Assembly (NCBI RefSeq): GCF_010731295.1
Contig: NZ_AP022579.1
Coordinates: forward strand, 4,216,001-4,280,000
From: Mycolicibacterium boenickei
Lineage (GTDB): Bacteria > Actinomycetota > Actinomycetes > Mycobacteriales > Mycobacteriaceae
Reading direction: 5' to 3'
Length of the DNA: 64,000 nucleotides
Shown: piece after piece, positions 16,233 through 27,239 of the stretch
Position numbering within the stretch: position 1 is the first letter of the stretch
How the letters are laid out: every line of letters begins with the position of its first letter
Made by a program: the position numbers and the translations under genes
The notes under the pieces: generated by a model
Told to the model about the DNA's origin: nothing
Databases searched by the model: none
The model's input: only the letters and a program-made list of their open reading frames with translations

Positions 16233-18142
16233 GCGGGCTCGCCGACCGGCACGAGGTTCCACCGACCGTCGCCGAGCAGTTCCAGGCGACGGTCGTGGAG
16301 CCGGTTGACGCTGTCGCGGTGGCTGATACTGACCACGATGCAGTCGGGCAACTCGGTGCGCAGCGTCGTGTACAGCGCGTACTGCTGACCGGCGTCGAGC
16401 GCCGAGGTGGCTTCGTCGAGGAACACCGCCGACGGCTTGGCCAACAGAACCCGGGCGAACGCGATCCGCTGCTGTTCGCCCGGGGACAGCACCTTGCCCC
16501 AGTCGGCGTCCTCGTCCAGCCGCGAGGCCAGATTTCCCAGGGCGACCGCGTCGAGCGCGGCCCGGATCTCGTCGTCGCTGTAGGTCCCGGTCGGTGAGGG
16601 ATAACAGGCCACCGTCCGCAGATCGCCCAGCGGGGCATAGGGGAGCTGCGACAGGAACATGACCTCGCCCTGCCCCGGATAGCGCACCGTGCCCGAACCG
16701 TACGGCCACAGCCGCGCCAGGCTGCGCAGCAGTGTCGTCTTCCCGGTGCCGGACGGTCCGGTGATGACCAGTGAATCGCCCGGTGCGAGTTGCATGTCGA
16801 GGTCGTGCAGCAGCAGATCGCCGTTGGGCGACCGCACTTCGACATCCTCGAGCTCGACCCCGCCGTTGGCGCTCACCCCGGTGTCCAATCTCGGTAGCGC
16901 CCTTGCCTGTTCGTTCGCGGTGACGAGGCCGTCGAGGCGGATGATCGCGGCCCGGTAACCGGCGAAGGCGTCGTATACCGAGCGGAAGAAGCTCAACGAG
17001 CTCTGCACGTTGTTGAACGCACTCGCCGACTGCAGGACATCGCCGTAAGTGAGCTGACCCGCGAACAACCGGGGCGCCTGGATGATCAGCGGCAGCGGAT
17101 CGATGATCTGGTTGATGGACCGATTCCAGCCGAGGAACGCGACACCGCGCAGCACGAGCCTGCGGTAGTTCGCGATCACCTTGGCGAATCGGTCTGCCAG
17201 CGTGCCGCGTTCGGTGCGCTCGCCGTGATAGAAGCCGACCGCCTCGGCGCCGTCGCGGACGCGCACGAGCGCGTACCGGAACGCCGCGTTGGTGAGGGAG
17301 TTGCGGAACGTCAACCGGATCATCGGCCTACCGATCCAGATCGCCACCACCGTCGTGACCGCCACCCACAGCAGTGCGATCCAGAACAACGCCTTGGGCA
17401 CGGTGACACCGAACAGGGTCAGCGGGCCGGCGAGGTTCCACAGGATCGGCGTGAACGCGACGACCGAGACGATCGAGTACACCGATCCGAACACCAGCGT
17501 CTGCGCGGTGGCGACGGTCGGGGTGTTGGTCTCGGGGCCGGTGCCGGTGGTGAAGACATCGATGTCCTGCTGGATGCGCTGATCCGGGTTGTCGATCGGG
17601 GTTCCGCCGAAACCGCCGATGAAACGGCCGCGATAGTAGGCACGCTGGTCCAGCCAGTCGCCGGTGAGCCGGTCGGTCAGCCAGACCCGCCAGCGAATGA
17701 TGAAGTACTGCATCAGGTACAGGTCGAGCAAGGTGCGGGTGATGTCGGCCGTGACCAACATCGCGAAGATCAGGATCGAGTGCCAGAATCCGTCGATTCC
17801 CGACCGGCGCACCGCCTCGTTGCCAGAACCGGTGCCGGAGAACGCCACCTGCAGGGCAGTGGTCTGGTCGTTCACGTAGTAGCTGAAGAGCACGTCCATC
17901 CGGACCGAGAGCATCACCGAGAAGAGCAGCACACCCAGCAGTGCCCACACCGGAACGCTCTGGCGCCCAAGGAAATAGCCACCGGTGACCCGCCAGAACT
18001 GACGGCCCCACGTGGTGACACGAGCCAGGAGGGCGGCGACCGCGACCAGCGCCACCGCGCCGATCGCCCACGCCTTGAGGACCCAGACCAGCGACCCGAG
18101 GATCTCGTTGCCCCAGTCCAGTGACTGGGTGAACATCTCCAT
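16229..18142 (-). CDS. BacA/SbmA-type ABC transporter (Rv1819c family), copy 2
   Basis: A 637-residue fused half-transporter: an N-terminal membrane domain of the SbmA/BacA type with about six helices (residues 1-370) and a C-terminal ATPase. ATPase motifs: Walker [12 protein letters not shown] (about 461), signature [12 protein letters not shown], Walker [12 protein letters not shown] and the H-loop in SISHRDS. As a homodimer, Rv1819c imports vitamin B12 and other bulky hydrophilic molecules such as bleomycin through a large cavity. It follows the paralogue at 18175-20106 after 32 bp, on the same strand, so both are probably co-transcribed. Both begin MEMFT and share DWGNE, evidence of tandem duplication. 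Confidence 0.9.
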   Translation of the reverse strand: MEMFTQSLDWGNEILGSLVWVLKAWAIGAVALVAVAALLARVTTWGRQFWRVTGGYFLGRQSVPVWALLGVLLFSVMLSVRMDVLFSYYVNDQTTALQVAFSGTGSGNEAVRRSGIDGFWHSILIFAMLVTADITRTLLDLYLMQYFIIRWRVWLTDRLTGDWLDQRAYYRGRFIGGFGGTPIDNPDQRIQQDIDVFTTGTGPETNTPTVATAQTLVFGSVYSIVSVVAFTPILWNLAGPLTLFGVTVPKALFWIALLWVAVTTVVAIWIGRPMIRLTFRNSLTNAAFRYALVRVRDGAEAVGFYHGERTERGTLADRFAKVIANYRRLVLRGVAFLGWNRSINQIIDPLPLIIQAPRLFAGQLTYGDVLQSASAFNNVQSSLSFFRSVYDAFAGYRAAIIRLDGLVTANEQARALPRLDTGVSANGGVELEDVEVRSPNGDLLLHDLDMQLAPGDSLVITGPSGTGKTTLLRSLARLWPYGSGTVRYPGQGEVMFLSQLPYAPLGDLRTVACYPSPTGTYSDDEIRAALDAVALGNLASRLDEDADWGKVLSPGEQQRIAFARVLLAKPSAVFLDEATSALDAGQQYALYTTLRTELPDCIVVSISHRDSVNRLHDRRLELLGDGRWNLVPVGEPA

Positions 18143-18174
18143 ACCCCGGGAAGTTACCGGGAACTACCGCCCGA

Positions 18175-20106
18175 TCAGGGTTGCTTGACCAGGCCGGCCG
18201 CGTCGTCCTCGATCCGGCCGAGCCGCCATTCACCGTCACCGAGCAGCTCGAGTTCGTGGGTGTGGTGCTGCTCGACCGTGGTGCGGTGGCTGACGCTGAC
18301 CAGGATGGTGTTCGGCAGTTCGGTGCGCACCCGCTGGTACAGCATGTACTCCAGGCCTTCGTCGAGAGCCGAGGTCGACTCGTCGAGGAACACCACCTTG
18401 GGCTTGACGAGCAGGATCCGCGCGAACGCAATCCGTTGCTGCTCACCGGGAGACAACACCTTGGCCCAGTCCTGGACCTCGTCGAGCCGGTTGACCAGAT
18501 GCGCCAGGGCCACCTCGTCGAGGGTCCGCTTGAGCGTCTCGTCGTCGACGACGCCTTCCTCACCCGGATAGGTCACCACCGCGCGCAGGTCACCGAGCGG
18601 CACATACGGCAACTGCGAGAGGAACATGGTCTCGTTGGGCCCGCACGGACGGGTCAGGGTGCCCGACGTGAACGGCCACAGTTCGGCGAGGCTGCGAAGC
18701 AGCGTGGTCTTGCCGCTGCCGGACGGCCCGGTGATCACCAACGTGTCACCCACCTGCAGGTGCAGGTCGAGCGGGTTGATGAGTTGCCTGCCGTCGGGCG
18801 TGCGGACCTCGATGTCGGTGAGCTTCACCGTGCCGTCCACACACGGGGTGGTGGTCACCTCCGGCAGCTCCCGGGCCTCTTCGTTCGAGACGACCAGGCC
18901 GTACAGACGGATGATCGCGGCCCGGTAACCGGCGAAGTTGTCGTAGGCGCCGCGGAAGAACGACAGGCCGTCGAGCAGGCTGCGGAACGCGCTCGCCGTC
19001 TGCGACAGCGCGCCGAGAGTGATCTCGCCGCTGTAGAACCGAGGGAACTGCACGACGTACGGGATGAGTTCCTGGGCCTGGTCGATCGTCAGGTTCCAGC
19101 CGAGGAACTTCGTCATCCGGTTGACGTAGTGCTTGTAGTTGGTCACGACCGGTTCGAAGAGACGGCGCAGGCCGGTGCGCTCGGCGATCTCGCCGCGGTA
19201 GAACGCCACCGCTTCCGACGCGTCGCGCAGGCGCACCAGGGCGTACCGGAACGCAGCGTTGAACTTCTCGTTGTTGAACGACAGCGTGATGATGGGCCGG
19301 CCGATCCAGAACGCCACCACCGTGGCGAACAGCACGTAGATGATGCCGATCCAGAAGATCGCCCGTGGCAGCTCGATGCCGACGAAGGGCAAGGTGATCT
19401 CGCCCGAGAGGTTCCACAGAATCGCGGTGAACGAAATCATCGAGGCGATCGCGTTGATCGCCCCGAACAACAGGGTCGCGGTCGAGGTGTTGTTCGGCCG
19501 GTTCGGCAGGGAGTCCGTGCTGCCCGTGAACGTATCGATGTCGGTCTGGATGCGCTGGTCGGGGTTGTCGATCGTGGCGTCGATGAAGCGGGCCCGGTAG
19601 TAGGCCTTCCCGTGCAGCCAGTCGGCGGTGAGCCGATCGGTGAGCCACGCGCGCCACCGCAGCATGAAGCGCTGGGTCATATAGAGGTCGAGCATGATCC
19701 GCGCGACGTTGAGCGTCGCCAGGATGGCGAAGACGGTCATCGACATCCAGAAGCCGTCTTTACCCGACTGCTTCACGGCCTCGTTGCCACTGGAGATGCC
19801 GCCCGCGATGACCTGGAAACTGGTCATCAGGTCGTTGCCGTAATAGCTGAACAGCACGGTCAGGCGCACGCTGGTGATCACCGAGAGCAGCAGCGCGGCC
19901 AGCCAGGCCCACACGATCACGCTGTCCCGGCCGGTGAAGTATCCGCGGGTGATCCGCCAGTACTGGCGGCCCCAGGTGGTGAACCTGGCGAGCAGGACCA
20001 GGATCACCAGGGTGCACACCGCCGCGATCAGCCAGCCCTTGGCGATCCACACCAGCGATGTCCCGAGCTCGTTGCCCCAGTCCAGTGTCGGGGTGAACAT
20101 CTCCAT
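18175..20106 (-). CDS. BacA/SbmA-type ABC transporter (Rv1819c family), copy 1
   Basis: A 643-residue paralogue of the next gene with the same layout: SbmA/BacA membrane domain, then an ATPase with Walker [12 protein letters not shown] (about 457), [16 protein letters not shown], Walker [12 protein letters not shown] and SVSHRTT. The membrane domain differs more than the ATPase, for example in the [14 protein letters not shown] region, where copy 2 carries an extra glycine-rich insertion (FGGTPIDN). This suggests different cargo or a heterodimer. It is the first gene of the pair and is divergent from secA2 across 109 bp. M. tuberculosis has a single Rv1819c here. Which copy is the functional orthologue cannot be decided by eye. 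Confidence 0.9.
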   Translation of the reverse strand: MEMFTPTLDWGNELGTSLVWIAKGWLIAAVCTLVILVLLARFTTWGRQYWRITRGYFTGRDSVIVWAWLAALLLSVITSVRLTVLFSYYGNDLMTSFQVIAGGISSGNEAVKQSGKDGFWMSMTVFAILATLNVARIMLDLYMTQRFMLRWRAWLTDRLTADWLHGKAYYRARFIDATIDNPDQRIQTDIDTFTGSTDSLPNRPNNTSTATLLFGAINAIASMISFTAILWNLSGEITLPFVGIELPRAIFWIGIIYVLFATVVAFWIGRPIITLSFNNEKFNAAFRYALVRLRDASEAVAFYRGEIAERTGLRRLFEPVVTNYKHYVNRMTKFLGWNLTIDQAQELIPYVVQFPRFYSGEITLGALSQTASAFRSLLDGLSFFRGAYDNFAGYRAAIIRLYGLVVSNEEARELPEVTTTPCVDGTVKLTDIEVRTPDGRQLINPLDLHLQVGDTLVITGPSGSGKTTLLRSLAELWPFTSGTLTRPCGPNETMFLSQLPYVPLGDLRAVVTYPGEEGVVDDETLKRTLDEVALAHLVNRLDEVQDWAKVLSPGEQQRIAFARILLVKPKVVFLDESTSALDEGLEYMLYQRVRTELPNTILVSVSHRTTVEQHHTHELELLGDGEWRLGRIEDDAAGLVKQP

Positions 20107-20203
20107 GCGGGCAAAGTACCCCCATCAGCTGGCATGAGCCCGGTCGGACGGCTCCAGGCGTGGCTGCGCCGATCCGGTTTCCGGGACACTCGGCGCGCCC
20201 GCG

Positions 20204-20209
20204 TACCGT
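20204..20209 (+). promoter_or_regulatory. -10 element (TACCGT) for leaderless secA2
   Basis: TACCGT ends exactly 6 nt before the GTG at 20216, with no ribosome-binding site between, so the secA2 mRNA is predicted to begin at its start codon. Confidence 0.5.
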
Positions 20210-20215
20210 GAACAT

Positions 20216-22573
20216 GTGCCGAAGACGTCCAGCGCCAAACCGGGCCGTGTGAGCAGCAAGTTCTGGAAGCTATTGGGTGCCAGTACCGAGCGGAATCAGG
20301 CCCGTTCGCTCTCAGAGGTCAAGGGAGCAGCCGCCTTCGAGGACAAGGCTGCCAAACTCGACGACGAGCAGCTCACCAAGGCCGCCAAGCTGCTCGAACT
20401 GCAGGACCTGGCGGCATCGGCGGACATGCCGCAATTCCTGGCGCTGGCCCGGGAGGCCGCCGAGCGGACCACCGGCCTGCGACCGTTCGACGTGCAGTTG
20501 CTCGCCGCGCTGCGCATGCTCGCCGGCGACGTCGTCGAGATGGCCACCGGTGAGGGCAAGACCCTGGCCGGCGCGATCGCGGCGGCCGGCTACGCGATCG
20601 GTGGCAGGCACGTGCATGTCATCACCATCAACGACTACCTGGCGCGTCGTGACGCCGAGTGGATGACCCCGCTGCTGGAGGCGCTGGGGCTCACGGTCGG
20701 CTGGATCACCGCCGACTCCACCGCCGAGCAGCGCCGCGTTGCCTACGAGTGCGACATCACCTACGCCTCGGTCAACGAGATCGGCTTCGACGTGCTGCGC
20801 GATCAGCTGGTCACCGACGTCGCCGACCTGGTGTCCCCGAATCCCGATGTGGCGCTCATCGACGAGGCGGACTCGGTGCTCGTCGACGAGGCCCTGGTGC
20901 CGCTGGTGCTGGCCGGCACCAGCCACCGCGAACAGCCGCGCGTCGAGATCATCCGGATGGTCGGCGACCTGATCACCGGAACCGACTCCGACGAGAACTT
21001 CGCGACCGACGACGACAACCGCAACGTGCACCTCACCGAGGCCGGGGCCCGCAAGCTCGAGGCCCGGCTCGGCAATATCGACCTGTACTCCGAGGAGCAC
21101 GTCGCCACCACGCTCACCGAGGTCAACGTCGCACTGCACGCCCACGTGCTGCTCCAGCGCGACGTGCACTACATCGTCCGCGACGGAGCGGTCCACCTGA
21201 TCAACGCGTCTCGCGGACGCATCGCATCGCTGCAGCGGTGGCCGGACGGCCTGCAGGCCGCCGTCGAGGCCAAGGAAGGCATCGAGACCACCGAGACCGG
21301 TGAGGTGCTCGACACCATCACGGTGCAGGCGCTGGTCAACCGCTACCCGACGGTGTGCGGCATGACCGGCACCGCGCTGGCCGCCGGTGAGCAGCTGCGC
21401 CAGTTCTACAAGCTCGGCGTGTCACCGATTCCGCCGAACAAGCCCAACATCCGCGAGGACGAGACCGACCGGGTGTACCTCACCGAGGCGGCCAAGAACC
21501 ACGCCATCGTCGAACACATCGCCGAGGTGCACGCGACCGGTCAGCCGGTGCTGGTCGGCACCCACGACGTCGCCGAATCCGAAGACCTGCACCGCAGGCT
21601 GGTCAAGGCGGGCGTACCCGCCGTGGTGCTCAACGCCAAGAACGATGCCGAAGAGGCGGCCGTGATCGCCGAGGCCGGCAAGCTGGGCTCGGTCACCGTG
21701 TCCACCCAGATGGCCGGTCGCGGCACCGACATCCGGCTGGGCGGATCCGACGCCGCCGACGATTCCGAGGACAAGGAGAAGGTGGCCGAGCTCGGCGGGC
21801 TGCACGTCGTCGGTACCGGCCGCCACCACACCGAACGACTGGACAACCAGCTGCGCGGGCGCGCCGGGCGTCAGGGCGATCCCGGCTCGACGGTGTTCTT
21901 CTCCAGCTGGGAGGACGAGGTCGTGGCCTCCCACCTCGACGACACCAAGCTGCCCACCGAAACCGACGAGGACGGTCGCGTCACCGCGCCCAAGGCAGCG
22001 GGTCTGCTCGACCACGCGCAGCGAGTCGCCGAGGGCAGACTGCTCGACGTGCACGCCAACACATGGCGCTACAACCAGCTGATCGCGCAGCAGCGCGCCA
22101 TCATCGTGGATCGTCGCGAAACCCTGCTGCGCACCGACACCGCACGCCAGGAGCTCAAAGAGCGGTCACCCGAGCGCTACGCCAAGCTGGCCGAGGAGCT
22201 GGGGGAGGACGGCGAGGAGAAGCTGGAGAAGATCTGCCGGCTGATCATGCTCTACCACCTGGACCGCGGCTGGTGTGACCACCTGGCCTTCCTCGCCGAC
22301 ATCCGGGAGAGCATCCACCTCCGCGCGTTGGGCCGGCAGAATCCGCTCGACGAATTCCACCGGATGGCCGTCGACGCGTTCGCCTCGCTGGCCGCCGATG
22401 CGATCGAGGCTGCCCAGCAGACGTTCGACACGGCCGAGGAGATCGAGGACGAACCCGGCATCGACCTGTCGAAGCTCGCGCGGCCGACCTCGACGTGGAC
22501 GTACATGGTCCACGACAATCCGCTCAACGACGACACCATGTCGGCGCTGAGCCTGCCGGGTGTGTTCCGCTAG
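20216..22573 (+). CDS. secA2: Accessory Sec translocase ATPase SecA2
   Basis: A 785-residue SecA-type motor, shorter than SecA1 and without the C-terminal zinc-binding tail. Motifs: Walker A ATGEGKT with K115, [11 protein letters not shown] (motif II), [11 protein letters not shown] and [11 protein letters not shown]. SecA2 works with SecYEG to export a small set of proteins, including some without classical signal peptides and certain lipoproteins. Start GTG 20216 fits a leaderless promoter. It heads a same-strand run secA2, pgsA2, DUF881, sbp, DUF881, gcvH. The ilvG gene that precedes secA2 in M. tuberculosis is not here. Confidence 0.95.
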   Translation: MPKTSSAKPGRVSSKFWKLLGASTERNQARSLSEVKGAAAFEDKAAKLDDEQLTKAAKLLELQDLAASADMPQFLALAREAAERTTGLRPFDVQLLAALRMLAGDVVEMATGEGKTLAGAIAAAGYAIGGRHVHVITINDYLARRDAEWMTPLLEALGLTVGWITADSTAEQRRVAYECDITYASVNEIGFDVLRDQLVTDVADLVSPNPDVALIDEADSVLVDEALVPLVLAGTSHREQPRVEIIRMVGDLITGTDSDENFATDDDNRNVHLTEAGARKLEARLGNIDLYSEEHVATTLTEVNVALHAHVLLQRDVHYIVRDGAVHLINASRGRIASLQRWPDGLQAAVEAKEGIETTETGEVLDTITVQALVNRYPTVCGMTGTALAAGEQLRQFYKLGVSPIPPNKPNIREDETDRVYLTEAAKNHAIVEHIAEVHATGQPVLVGTHDVAESEDLHRRLVKAGVPAVVLNAKNDAEEAAVIAEAGKLGSVTVSTQMAGRGTDIRLGGSDAADDSEDKEKVAELGGLHVVGTGRHHTERLDNQLRGRAGRQGDPGSTVFFSSWEDEVVASHLDDTKLPTETDEDGRVTAPKAAGLLDHAQRVAEGRLLDVHANTWRYNQLIAQQRAIIVDRRETLLRTDTARQELKERSPERYAKLAEELGEDGEEKLEKICRLIMLYHLDRGWCDHLAFLADIRESIHLRALGRQNPLDEFHRMAVDAFASLAADAIEAAQQTFDTAEEIEDEPGIDLSKLARPTSTWTYMVHDNPLNDDTMSALSLPGVFR

Positions 22574-22582
22574 GTTTTAGCC

Positions 22583-23212
22583 ATGGACCATGCGCCTGCT
22601 CCCGAGGGCAGGAGCGCCACGCGTCGGGATGGCCCACCCGCGTCGGATCGGGTATTGACCGTGCCCAACGCGCTCAGTGTGCTGCGCCTGGTACTGGTAC
22701 CGGTGTTCCTTTGGCTGCTGTTCGGTGCGCACGCGAACGGGTGGGCTGTCGCGGTCCTGATGTTCAGCGGCTTCTCCGACTGGGCTGACGGGAAGATCGC
22801 CCGCCTGGTCGACAACCAGTCCTCGCGGCTCGGCGCGCTGCTCGACCCACTCGTCGACCGCATCTACATGGTCACCGTCCCGGTCGCCCTCGCGCTGTAC
22901 GGCGTGGTGCCGTGGTGGCTGGTGCTGACCCTGCTGGGACGCGATCTGCTGCTGGCGGCGACCCTGCCGCTGCTGCGCAGCCGCGGACTGACCGCGCTGC
23001 CGGTGACATACCTGGGCAAGGCCGCCACCTTCGCGCTGATGTCGGGCTTCCCGTGGGTGCTGCTCGGCCAGTGGGACGCGACGTGGAGCCGCGTCGCCCT
23101 GGCCTGCGGATGGGCCTTCCTGCTGTGGGGCGTGGCGCTGTACCTGTGGTCGGCGGTGCTCTACCTGATCCAGGTGACGATGGTGGTGCGACAACTCCCA
23201 GCCCGATCATGA
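22583..23212 (+). CDS. pgsA2: CDP-alcohol phosphatidyltransferase
   Basis: A 209-residue membrane enzyme that joins a CDP-diacylglycerol phosphatidyl group to an alcohol (phosphatidylglycerophosphate or cardiolipin synthase activity is the usual annotation). The family signature DG-x2-AR-x8/9-G-x3-D-x3-D is clear: SDWADGKIARL then RLGALLDPLVD, near residues 65-93. Several hydrophobic helices follow. It starts 9 bp after secA2 and overlaps the DUF881 gene by 4 bp, so it is in the same operon. The alcohol acceptor is not proven by sequence. Confidence 0.88.
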   Translation: MDHAPAPEGRSATRRDGPPASDRVLTVPNALSVLRLVLVPVFLWLLFGAHANGWAVAVLMFSGFSDWADGKIARLVDNQSSRLGALLDPLVDRIYMVTVPVALALYGVVPWWLVLTLLGRDLLLAATLPLLRSRGLTALPVTYLGKAATFALMSGFPWVLLGQWDATWSRVALACGWAFLLWGVALYLWSAVLYLIQVTMVVRQLPARS

Positions 23213-24108
23213 GCACCCTGGGCGGCTTCGAGTCCGGGGCCGGACTCAACCACCATGAGGCCAACGCCCCCAAGCGCATTCCGCTGCCCTCACTGCTGCG
23301 GTCGTTGCTCTCGGAGCATCTGGACCCCGGGTATGCCGCGGCCGCCGCGGCCCGGGAGTCCGGCGACCGGCCACGCCGGCGGGTCACCGACATCGCATGG
23401 CTTCTGGTGGGCGCGGGCGTGATCGCCACGGTGTTCGCCGTCGCCGCAGGCCAGGCACAGACAGCGGCGCCGGCCGCGCGGGAAGCCCAGCACACCCTGG
23501 CCGGGCGGGTTCGCGCGGCCCAGATCGGTGCCGACCAGGCCAGTGCCGAGCGCGATGCCCTCGTCGATCAGCTGGACGCCGAACGACGCAGCAGGCTCGG
23601 AATGGACGAGAACGGCCAGCACCTGCTCGGCAGTCTGGACACCGCCAACATCGAGGCCGCCGCCATTCCGATGATCGGCCCCGGGCTGACCGTCACCGTC
23701 ACCGATCCCGGGCTGTCGAAGGATCTCAGCGACGTGTCCAAGCAGCGGGTCGCCGGTGGTCAGCAGATCATCCTCGACCGGGACCTGCAGCTGGTGGTGA
23801 ACTCGCTGTGGGCCAGTGGGGCAGAGGCGGTTTCGGTGGGCGGCGTGCGGGTCGGCGCCGGTGTCACGATCCGCCAGGCCGGCGGCGGAATTCTGGTCGA
23901 CAACCAGCCGATCACGAGTCCGTATGTCATTGTGGCCATCGGACCGCCGAAGGGGATGGCCGATACTTTCGATCGCACTCCGGGTCTGCAGCGACTGCGG
24001 TTGCTGGAGACTTCCTACGGGGTCGGGGTGAACGTGAGCTCGGGCGACGGTCTGAGCGTGCCCGCGGTGTCGGTACGGGATGTCAACTTCGCCAAACAGA
24101 TTGGATAG
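23209..24108 (+). CDS. DUF881 membrane-anchored protein (Rv1823-like)
   Basis: A 299-residue protein of the DUF881 family, with one transmembrane helix near residue 70 (IAWLLVGAGVIATVFAVAAG), an extracytoplasmic coiled-coil of about 45 residues (REAQHTLAGRVRAAQIGADQ on) and the globular DUF881 domain. Start ATG 23209 overlaps the pgsA2 stop. DUF881 proteins flank the small basic protein gene in most actinobacteria and also occur near Firmicute cell-division genes. Function unknown; the layout recalls envelope scaffold proteins. Confidence 0.88.
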   Translation: MSTLGGFESGAGLNHHEANAPKRIPLPSLLRSLLSEHLDPGYAAAAAARESGDRPRRRVTDIAWLLVGAGVIATVFAVAAGQAQTAAPAAREAQHTLAGRVRAAQIGADQASAERDALVDQLDAERRSRLGMDENGQHLLGSLDTANIEAAAIPMIGPGLTVTVTDPGLSKDLSDVSKQRVAGGQQIILDRDLQLVVNSLWASGAEAVSVGGVRVGAGVTIRQAGGGILVDNQPITSPYVIVAIGPPKGMADTFDRTPGLQRLRLLETSYGVGVNVSSGDGLSVPAVSVRDVNFAKQIG

Positions 24109-24136
24109 GCCTGACGTGCACAGGATTGACCGTTAG

Positions 24137-24469
24137 ATGATCGGGATCGTCGCACTGGTCGTCGGAATCGTGCTCGGATTGGTGTTCCACCCGAGCGTTC
24201 CCGACTTCGTCGAGCCGTACCTGCCGATCGCCGTGGTGGCCGCACTGGATGCGGTCTTCGGCGGGTTGCGGGCCTATCTGGAGCGGATATTCGACGCCAA
24301 GGTGTTCGTGGTGTCGTTCGTGTTCAACGTTTTGGTGGCGGCGCTGATCGTGTATGTCGGCGATCAGCTGGGTGTCGGGACCCAGTTGTCGACGGCGATC
24401 ATCGTGGTGCTCGGTATCCGGATCTTCGGCAATGCCGCCGCATTGCGGCGCAGGTTGTTCGGCGCCTGA
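24137..24469 (+). CDS. sbp: Small basic protein Sbp, DUF1290 (Rv1824-like)
   Basis: A 110-residue membrane protein with three hydrophobic helices (IGIVALVVGIVLGLVFHP, LPIAVVAALDAVFGGLRAYL, VFVVSFVFNVLVAALIVYVG). The central helix and following loop (FGGLRAYLERIFD) are the family hallmark. It lies between two DUF881 genes, a fixed trio across actinobacteria. The function is unknown; co-occurrence suggests it forms a membrane complex with the DUF881 proteins. Confidence 0.88.
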   Translation: MIGIVALVVGIVLGLVFHPSVPDFVEPYLPIAVVAALDAVFGGLRAYLERIFDAKVFVVSFVFNVLVAALIVYVGDQLGVGTQLSTAIIVVLGIRIFGNAAALRRRLFGA

Positions 24470-24470
24470 C

Positions 24471-25385
24471 ATGAACGAACCCGAGTCCAATCCCCAGGAA
24501 GAACCGGCCGAGCCGGACGCGACGGCACCTACCGCCGAGCCGGACCGGCCCGAGGCCCCGCCGGAAGCTCGGCCTGAGGCCGCAGCCGAGGACAAGCCCG
24601 AACATCATGCCGAGCACCACGGGCGCCACGAGATGCCCGCGGATGTCTCGCCGCGCCGATTCCGGAACCTGCGGATCGTGCGCCGCAGCCGCACTCAGCT
24701 CGTGTTCGGCGGCCTCGGGGTGCTGCTGTGCATTCTGCTCGGCATGGCGATCGTCACCCAGGTTCGCCAGAACGAGTCAGGGGATTCGCTGGAGACCGCG
24801 CGGCCTGCGGATCTGCTGGTGCTGCTCGACTCCCTGCAGCAACGTGAGGGCTCGCTCAACACCGAGGTGGCCGATCTGCAACGGACCCTGCAGCAGCTGC
24901 AGGCCTCGGGCAGCAGCGACCAGGCAGCGATCGAGAACGCCCAGGCTCGGCTGGAGGCGCTGTCCATCCAGATCGGCACGGTGGCCGCGACCGGTCCGGG
25001 AGTGACGCTCACCATAGAGGACAACGCGCCCGGGGTGCCCGCGGAGACGATGCTCGACGTGATCAACGAGCTGCGTGCGGCAGGCGCCGAGGCCATCGAG
25101 ATCCGCGGCGGCGATCAGCAAACCGCTGTGCGGGTGGGCCTCGACACCTGGATCATCGGCCCGCCTGGGGAACTCAAGGTCGACGACGCGACCCTGCGGC
25201 CGCCGTATTCGGTTCTGGCGATAGGGGATCCGCCGACATTGGCGGCCGCGATGAACATTCCCGGCGGGGCAATGGACAGTGTGAAGCGCGTCGGCGGCAC
25301 GATGGTGGTACAACAGGCCGAGCGCGTCGACGTCACCGCCTTGCGGCAACCGAAACCACGCCAATACGCTCAGCCCGTCAAGTGA
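24471..25385 (+). CDS. DUF881 membrane-anchored protein (Rv1825-like)
   Basis: A 304-residue second DUF881 protein. The N-terminal 70 residues are acidic and Pro/Glu/His-rich and likely cytoplasmic; one transmembrane helix follows (LVFGGLGVLLCILLGMAIV, about 78-96), then a coiled coil (LLVLLDSLQQREGSLNTEVA on) and the DUF881 domain. Start ATG 24471 is 1 nt after the sbp stop. The extended acidic N-terminus distinguishes it from its neighbour at 23209. Confidence 0.88.
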   Translation: MNEPESNPQEEPAEPDATAPTAEPDRPEAPPEARPEAAAEDKPEHHAEHHGRHEMPADVSPRRFRNLRIVRRSRTQLVFGGLGVLLCILLGMAIVTQVRQNESGDSLETARPADLLVLLDSLQQREGSLNTEVADLQRTLQQLQASGSSDQAAIENAQARLEALSIQIGTVAATGPGVTLTIEDNAPGVPAETMLDVINELRAAGAEAIEIRGGDQQTAVRVGLDTWIIGPPGELKVDDATLRPPYSVLAIGDPPTLAAAMNIPGGAMDSVKRVGGTMVVQQAERVDVTALRQPKPRQYAQPVK

Positions 25386-25430
25386 GCTTCAAATGAGCAA
25401 AGCAACCAACTCCACGAACTAAGGAGCGCC

Positions 25431-25826
25431 GTGAGCGAGATCCCTGCCGACCTGTACTACACCTCGGAACACGAGTGGGTATTGCGTACCGGTGATGACA
25501 CGGTGCGCGTCGGCATCACCGATTACGCGCAGTCCGCACTCGGCGATGTGGTGTTCGTCCAACTGCCCGACGTCGGGGCCCAGCTGGCCGCCGGTGACGC
25601 GTTCGGCGAGGTCGAGTCCACCAAGTCGGTGTCGGACCTGTACGCCCCGGTGGCGGCGAAAGTCGTTGCGGTCAATGGTGATCTGGACGGCAGCCCGCAG
25701 CTGGTCAACTCCGACCCCTACGGCGAAGGCTGGCTGGTCGATCTGCGGCTCGAGGAGGGCACGCTGGAGGACGCCCTGGCCGGTTTGCTCGACGCGGACG
25801 GCTACCGCGCCGCCGTGACCGAGTAA
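25431..25826 (+). CDS. gcvH: Glycine cleavage system H protein
   Basis: A 131-residue lipoyl carrier of the glycine cleavage complex, shuttling the aminomethyl intermediate between P, T and L proteins. The lipoylated lysine is K65 in [17 protein letters not shown]. Start GTG 25431 follows AAGGAG by 6 nt. It sits 45 bp after the second DUF881 gene. Unlike gcvP, no riboswitch is visible upstream. Confidence 0.95.
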   Translation: MSEIPADLYYTSEHEWVLRTGDDTVRVGITDYAQSALGDVVFVQLPDVGAQLAAGDAFGEVESTKSVSDLYAPVAAKVVAVNGDLDGSPQLVNSDPYGEGWLVDLRLEEGTLEDALAGLLDADGYRAAVTE

Positions 25827-26015
25827 GGAATTGTTAGGGTTTCGAGGGCCGGTCGCCAAGACCGGTTGGGCCGTACCCGGCGCGCAGATATCTTCCCCAT
25901 CGGATCCGGCGGTGGTGGACCCAATGATGCCTGATGCGCGGTACGGTCGACGTGAGACCGACGATGGGCTGGGGCCACGCCGGGCAACGCCACAGCAGCC
26001 AGTGAGGAGCAGCGG

Positions 26016-26495
26016 GTGACGGACAAGGACAGCAATTTGGGGGCCGACCAGTCGGAAGACGTGACGGTGGAGACCACATCGGTTTTCCGTGCGGATTTTC
26101 TGAACGAACTGGATGCGCCCGCAACGGCCGGTACCGAAGGCGCCGTTTCCGGTGTCGAGGGCCTGCCCGCGGGCTCGGCATTGCTCGTCGTCAAGCGCGG
26201 ACCGAATGCGGGATCGCGTTTTCTGCTCGATCAGCCGACGACCTCGGCGGGGCGCCACCCGGACAGCGACATTTTCCTCGATGATGTGACGGTGAGCCGT
26301 CGCCATGCCGAGTTCCGGTTGGAGAGCGGAGAGTTCCAGGTTGTCGACGTCGGCAGCCTCAACGGAACGTACGTGAATCGCGAGCCGGTCGATTCGGCCG
26401 TCCTCGCGAACGGCGACGAAGTGCAGATCGGGAAGTTCCGCCTGGTGTTCCTCACGGGCCCCCGGTCTGACGACGACAGCGGCCAGACCAGCTAG
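26016..26495 (+). CDS. garA: FHA-domain metabolic regulator GarA
   Basis: A 159-residue regulator that, unphosphorylated, inhibits 2-oxoglutarate dehydrogenase (KGD) and NAD-glutamate dehydrogenase and activates glutamate synthase. The N-terminal tail carries the kinase motif ETTSVFR with adjacent T20 and T21 (PknG and PknB/A sites in the family). The FHA domain covers about 60-150, with phosphothreonine-binding residues in TSAGRHPDSDI, VSRRHAEF and GSLNGTYVN. Phosphorylation of the tail closes it on the FHA domain. Start GTG 26016 follows GAGGAG. The MerR gene begins 3 nt after its stop. Confidence 0.96.
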   Translation: MTDKDSNLGADQSEDVTVETTSVFRADFLNELDAPATAGTEGAVSGVEGLPAGSALLVVKRGPNAGSRFLLDQPTTSAGRHPDSDIFLDDVTVSRRHAEFRLESGEFQVVDVGSLNGTYVNREPVDSAVLANGDEVQIGKFRLVFLTGPRSDDDSGQTS

Positions 26496-26498
26496 CCG

Positions 26499-27239
26499 AT
26501 GACTGCCCCCGACAGACCTGCACTGGCCGGGATGTCGATCGGTGCAGTGCTCGACCTGCTCCGGGGCGACTTTCCGGACGTAAGCATCTCGAAGATCCGG
26601 TTCCTCGAGGCCGAGGGGCTGGTGACGCCGCAGCGGACCGCATCGGGGTACCGGCGGTTCACGGCGTACGACTGTGCGCGGCTGCGGTTCATCCTGACCG
26701 CACAGCGGGACCAGTACCTGCCGCTGAAGGTGATCAAGGCGCAGCTGGACGCGCAGCCCGACGGGGAGTTGCCGCAGGCGGGCTCCACGTACGGGGTGCC
26801 GCGTCTCGTGCCGGTGTCAGAGGGCGGGGACGGCGCTGCCGCCGGCGTTTCGGCGGTGGCGCCGACCCAGGTCCGGCTGTCCCGTGAAGACCTGTTGGCC
26901 CGGTCGGGTATCGACGACGAGACGCTGGGGGCGCTGGTGCGCAACGGCATCATCACCGCCGGGCCCGCCGGGTTTTTCGATGAACATTCCGTGGTGATCG
27001 CCCAGTGCGCGCGGGCCCTGGGTGACTACGGTGTCGAGCCGAGGCACCTCCGGGCGTTCCGCTCCGCGGCCGACCGGCAATCAGATCTGATCGCCCAGAT
27101 CGCAGGCCCGGTGGGCAAGGCGGGCAAGGCCGGAGCCCGCGACCGCGCCGACGATCTGGCCCGTGAAGTGGCCGCTTTGGCGATCACGCTGCACACGTCT
27201 CTCATCAAGTCCGCCGTACGCGACGTTCTGGATCGCTGA
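26499..27239 (+). CDS. MerR-family regulator (Rv1828-like)
   Basis: A 246-residue MerR-type protein. The winged helix is at the N-terminus ([20 protein letters not shown], then [20 protein letters not shown]) and the rest is a long alpha-helical C-domain without metal-binding cysteines. It is co-transcribed with garA. The M. tuberculosis homologue Rv1828 is a conserved DNA-binding protein; its regulon cannot be read here. Confidence 0.9.
   Translation: MTAPDRPALAGMSIGAVLDLLRGDFPDVSISKIRFLEAEGLVTPQRTASGYRRFTAYDCARLRFILTAQRDQYLPLKVIKAQLDAQPDGELPQAGSTYGVPRLVPVSEGGDGAAAGVSAVAPTQVRLSREDLLARSGIDDETLGALVRNGIITAGPAGFFDEHSVVIAQCARALGDYGVEPRHLRAFRSAADRQSDLIAQIAGPVGKAGKAGARDRADDLAREVAALAITLHTSLIKSAVRDVLDR

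Noticed and set aside
18181..20211. 676-codon open frame on the plus strand
   Set aside because: It is antisense to the BacA-like gene over its full length and has no recognisable domain.
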